NCBI GenBank assembly: GCA_903894655.1
Contig: CAITQY010000402.1
Coordinates: 1-8,535, forward strand
DNA length: 8,535 nt
Origin: an uncultured Gemmatimonadota bacterium
Lineage (GTDB): Bacteria; Gemmatimonadota; Gemmatimonadetes; Gemmatimonadales; Gemmatimonadaceae
Direction: 5' to 3'
The position numbers and the translations under genes were made by a program. The notes beneath the pieces are model-generated. The model was not told the origin of the DNA and searched no databases. It saw only the letters and a list, made by a program, of their open reading frames with translations. Below are positions 5,258 to 8,535 of this stretch, piece by piece; position 1 is the first letter of the stretch, and the number at the start of each line of letters is the position of its first letter.

Positions 5258-8200
5258 CCTGCACCGGATTCTCGTGATCGGCTCTGGACCGATCGTGATC
5301 GGGCAGGCTGCTGAATTTGATTATTCCGGAACGCAGGCCACCAAAGCCCTGCGCGAAGAGGGGTACGAGGTCATCCTCGTGAACTCCAATCCGGCCACCA
5401 TCATGACCGACCCGGAGTTCGCGGACCGCACCTACATCGAGCCGGTCACGACCGAGTTCGTCGAAAAAGTGATCGCCAAGGAACGCCCGGACGCCGTGTT
5501 GCCCACCATGGGTGGACAAACGGCGCTGAACGTGGCGCTCGCGCTCTACGACAGCGGTGTGCTCGAGAAGTACGGCTGCGAACTCATCGGCGCCAACGCC
5601 CGCGCCATTCGCGTCGCGGAAGATCGCAAGCTCTTTGGCGAGGCGATGACCAAGATCGGCCTCAAGTGCCCGACCGGTCGCACCGTCACCACCCTCGAAG
5701 AAGCGATCGCCGGCGTTGAAGAGACGGGCTTCCCGTCGGTCATCCGCCCGTCGTTCACGCTTGGTGGCACAGGTGGCGGGATCGCGTACAACCGCGAAGA
5801 GTTCGAGACGATGGTGCGCCGTGGCCTCGACCTGTCACCCGTGGGATCCGTACTCATCGAGCGGTCGCTGCTTGGCTGGAAGGAGTACGAGCTCGAGGTG
5901 ATGCGCGATTGCGCCGATAACGTCGTCATTGTCTGCTCGATCGAGAACCTCGATCCGATGGGCGTGCACACCGGTGATTCCATTACCGTCGCGCCCGCCA
6001 TGACGCTCACCGATCGCGAGTATCAGCTGATGCGCGATGCGGCGGTCGCCATCATTCGCGAGATCGGCGTCGATGCCGGCGGTTGCAACATCCAGTTCGC
6101 CGTGAATCCGAAGGACGGCGAGTTGATCGTCATCGAGATGAACCCGCGCGTGTCGCGCTCGTCGGCACTCGCGTCGAAGGCGACCGGATTTCCGATCGCG
6201 CGCATCGGTGCCAAGCTCGCCGTGGGCTATACGCTCGACGAAGTCCCGAACGACATTACCAAGACGACGCCAGCCAGCTTCGAGCCGGTGCTCGACTATG
6301 TGATCGTCAAGTGCCCGCGCTTCGCCTTCGAGAAGTTCACGTCGTCCGATCCGGGCCTGACCACGCAGATGAAGTCGGTCGGCGAGTCGATGGCGATCGG
6401 TCGCACGTTCAAGGAAGCGTTCCAGAAGGCGCTACGGGCGCTTGAAACCGGCCGCAGTGGCTGGACCATCGGTGAACGGCTCGTGGATGACCGCCTCGTC
6501 GAAGGCTCGAAGGAAGAGCTCCGCGGCGCACTGCGCCGGCCCACACCTGAGCGCATTTACCAGCTCAAGCGCGCCATGCTGCTGGGCATGGACACCGTGG
6601 AACTGCACGAAATCACCGGCATCGATCCGTGGTTCCTCGATCAGTTGCATGAGTTGATCGTCGCCGAGGCGGAATACCAACACGAGGCCACCATCGATGC
6701 AGAAGGCATGCGTCGCATGAAGCGCCTCGGATTCTCCGATCGCCAGCTCGGCGCATTGCGCGGCGTCACCGAACATGAGGCCCGCGCCTTGCGCTGGTCG
6801 CTCGGGGTGCGACCGTCGTACAAAATGATCGATACCTGTGCCGGCGAGTTCCCCTCCAGCACGCCGTACTTGTACGGCTGCTACGACGAGGAGAGCGAAG
6901 CGGCCACCGAAGGCCGGCAGAAGGTCATCATCCTCGGTTCCGGTCCCAACCGGATCGGGCAGGGGGTGGAGTTCGATTACTGCTGCGTCCGTGCGGTGCT
7001 GGCGCTGCGCGAACGTGGATACGAGACGATCATGGTCAACTCGAACCCCGAGACCGTCTCCACCGATTTCGATATTTCCGACAAGTTGTATTTCGAGCCG
7101 GTCACACTCGAGGACGTGCTCGAAATCGTCCATCGTGAGAACCCGCTCGGCGTCATCGTGCAGCTCGGTGGACAGACGCCGCTCAAGCTCACGCGTCCGC
7201 TCGAAGCCGCGGGGGTGCGCATTCTTGGCACGTCGCCCGACGCGATCGACATCGCTGAGGATCGTCGGCGCTTTGAAGCAATCGTGCGCGAATTGGGCAT
7301 CGCCCAGCCGGCAAACGGCACCGCCACCAGCGTCGAGGAAGCGGTGGAGATCGCCGACCGCATCGGGTATCCCGTGCTTGTGCGCCCGTCGTACGTGCTC
7401 GGTGGACGCGCCATGGAGATCGTGCACGACGCCACGTCCTTGCGTGGGTACTTCGAGCGCGCCGCACGCGTGAGCGAGGACCGCCCGGTGTTGGTGGACA
7501 AGTTCCTCGAGGATGCGTTCGAGGCCGATGTCGATGCGCTCTCCGATGGCACGAATGTGGTGATTGGCTCCGTGATGGAGCACATCGAGAGTGCCGGCAT
7601 TCATTCCGGCGACTCGGCGTGTGTCCTGCCGCCATACCTGATTCCGCAGGAAGCCGCCGATCAGATGCGCGCGCACACGGTCGCCTTTGCCAAGAAGCTG
7701 GGCGTCGTCGGCCTGATCAACGTGCAGTACGCGTACAAGGATGGTGTGGTGTACGTGATCGAGGTCAACCCGCGTGCGTCGCGCACCGTGCCCTTCGTCT
7801 CGAAGGCCATTGGCGTGTCACTCGCCTCCGTCGCGGCCCGCTTGATGCTCGGCGAAACGTTGGCCGAGATCGGCTTCACCTCGGAAATCGTACCGCCCTT
7901 CTACAGCGTGAAGGAAGCCGTCTTCCCGTTCAACAAGTTCCGAGAGTTCGATCCGGTGCTCGGCCCCGAGATGCGCTCGACCGGCGAAGTCATGGGCATC
8001 GATGAAGACTTCGGCACGGCGTTCATGAAGTCGCAACTGGCCGCCGACAACGCGCTCCCACGGACGGGCGCGGTCTTCATCACGGTGAACGACTCAGACA
8101 AGCCAAGCGCCGCTAAGTTGGCCGCGCGGTTCCACGAGCTTGGCTTCACCCTCTACTCGACCAGCGGGACCGCCACGTATCTGCGCGAGCGTAACATCCC

Positions 8201-8504
8201 GGTGCAGTCAGTGCTCAAGGTGAGTGAAGGCCGCCCACACGGCGTCGACATGATTCTGAACGGCGAGATTCAGCTGCTCGTGAACACCCCGCTCGGCAAG
8301 CACGCACAGGTTGATGATGAGCGCTTGCGACAGGCCGCGATCAGCAACCGCGTGCCCTACACGACCACCCTCTCGGCGGCCAGCGCCGCGGCCGAAGCCA
8401 TTGCCGCGCGTCAGTCACGCGAACCCGGGGTGCGCTCGCTGCAGGAGTGGCACGTCATTCTGGCCGCATCGCTCGCCGTGAGCGCCACCGGCGGCGCCGC
8501 GTGA
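5241..8504 (+). CDS. carB: Carbamoyl-phosphate synthase large subunit
   Basis: CarB makes carbamoyl phosphate from bicarbonate, two ATP and ammonia delivered by the CarA glutaminase, feeding arginine and pyrimidine synthesis. From ATG 5241 it has 1087 residues. They form a carboxyphosphate ATP-grasp half (about 1-400), an oligomerisation region (about 400-555), a carbamoyl-phosphate ATP-grasp half starting near KVIILGSGPNRIG (561), and an MGS-like allosteric domain (about 944-1071). Numbering matches E. coli: Arg129, Arg169, Glu215, Gln285, Glu299, Asn301 and Arg303 in the first half; Arg675, Arg715, Glu761, Gln829, Glu841, Asn843 and Arg845 in the second. The ornithine-site residues Glu783, Asp791, Glu892 and Thr1042 are kept, as are Lys954, Thr974, Thr977, Lys993 and Asn1015 of the nucleotide site, but position 1017 is Pro. 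Sixteen residues follow His1071. A TTG frame start at 5214 is not family-like. There is no Shine-Dalgarno; coupling to rmd is likely. Confidence 0.97.
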   Translation: MPRRSDLHRILVIGSGPIVIGQAAEFDYSGTQATKALREEGYEVILVNSNPATIMTDPEFADRTYIEPVTTEFVEKVIAKERPDAVLPTMGGQTALNVALALYDSGVLEKYGCELIGANARAIRVAEDRKLFGEAMTKIGLKCPTGRTVTTLEEAIAGVEETGFPSVIRPSFTLGGTGGGIAYNREEFETMVRRGLDLSPVGSVLIERSLLGWKEYELEVMRDCADNVVIVCSIENLDPMGVHTGDSITVAPAMTLTDREYQLMRDAAVAIIREIGVDAGGCNIQFAVNPKDGELIVIEMNPRVSRSSALASKATGFPIARIGAKLAVGYTLDEVPNDITKTTPASFEPVLDYVIVKCPRFAFEKFTSSDPGLTTQMKSVGESMAIGRTFKEAFQKALRALETGRSGWTIGERLVDDRLVEGSKEELRGALRRPTPERIYQLKRAMLLGMDTVELHEITGIDPWFLDQLHELIVAEAEYQHEATIDAEGMRRMKRLGFSDRQLGALRGVTEHEARALRWSLGVRPSYKMIDTCAGEFPSSTPYLYGCYDEESEAATEGRQKVIILGSGPNRIGQGVEFDYCCVRAVLALRERGYETIMVNSNPETVSTDFDISDKLYFEPVTLEDVLEIVHRENPLGVIVQLGGQTPLKLTRPLEAAGVRILGTSPDAIDIAEDRRRFEAIVRELGIAQPANGTATSVEEAVEIADRIGYPVLVRPSYVLGGRAMEIVHDATSLRGYFERAARVSEDRPVLVDKFLEDAFEADVDALSDGTNVVIGSVMEHIESAGIHSGDSACVLPPYLIPQEAADQMRAHTVAFAKKLGVVGLINVQYAYKDGVVYVIEVNPRASRTVPFVSKAIGVSLASVAARLMLGETLAEIGFTSEIVPPFYSVKEAVFPFNKFREFDPVLGPEMRSTGEVMGIDEDFGTAFMKSQLAADNALPRTGAVFITVNDSDKPSAAKLAARFHELGFTLYSTSGTATYLRERNIPVQSVLKVSEGRPHGVDMILNGEIQLLVNTPLGKHAQVDDERLRQAAISNRVPYTTTLSAASAAAEAIAARQSREPGVRSLQEWHVILAASLAVSATGGAA

Positions 8505-8535
8505 GCATCCCGGGAATGATCGCGTCAGCAGGGCA

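Noticed and set aside
6432..7676. 414-residue open frame on the - strand opposite carB
   Set aside because: carB is unequivocal over the same bases with all catalytic residues in place. Long antisense frames are expected from the codon bias of GC-rich genes, and the translated product shows no family motif I recognise.
8501..8535. Possible next gene starting at GTG 8501 (GTGA overlap with the carB stop) or ATG 8516
   Set aside because: Open to the window end, but only 11 codons are visible (MSIPGMIASAG), with no Shine-Dalgarno or recognisable N-terminus. It does not look like a typical CarA start. Too little to call.

Overview
The window is a GC-rich (visibly around 60-65%) bacterial chromosomal segment with all genes on the + strand and almost no spare DNA. 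It is core-genome sequence, not an accessory island. I see no mobile elements, CRISPR arrays, tRNAs or rRNAs. The protein set and the style of the RNA polymerase alpha subunit look to me like Gemmatimonadota (Gemmatimonas-like). That placement is recall-based inference and has not been searched.

Region 1 (1-3220) is the distal part of the ribosomal alpha operon: rpsM (S13, cut at its very start by the window edge), rpsK (S11), rpsD (S4), rpoA (RNA polymerase alpha), rplQ (L17), then rpmB (L28). Genes are 3 to 11 nt apart, except for a gap of about 156 nt between rpsD and rpoA. That gap folds into strong hairpins and a candidate pseudoknot. A GC-rich hairpin with a short T-run (3241-3275) closes the operon.

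Region 2 (3334-5257) holds two adjacent short-chain dehydrogenase/reductase sugar-nucleotide genes. The first is a GDP-mannose 4,6-dehydratase (gmd) and the second an Rmd-type GDP-4-keto-6-deoxy-mannose reductase. Together they would convert GDP-D-mannose to GDP-D-rhamnose, a precursor for cell-surface polysaccharide.

Region 3 (5241-8504) is a complete large subunit of carbamoyl-phosphate synthase (carB) for arginine and pyrimidine synthesis. Its start lies inside the end of the reductase gene (17-nt overlap), so gmd-rmd-carB probably form one transcript. carA is not visible. Checked catalytic and effector positions match the E. coli enzyme without net indels through about residue 1017.

I found no clearly novel system. 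The points most worth checking are the structured rpsD-rpoA spacer, a possible ribosomal-protein S4 or attenuation element, and the unusual coupling of carB to GDP-rhamnose genes.
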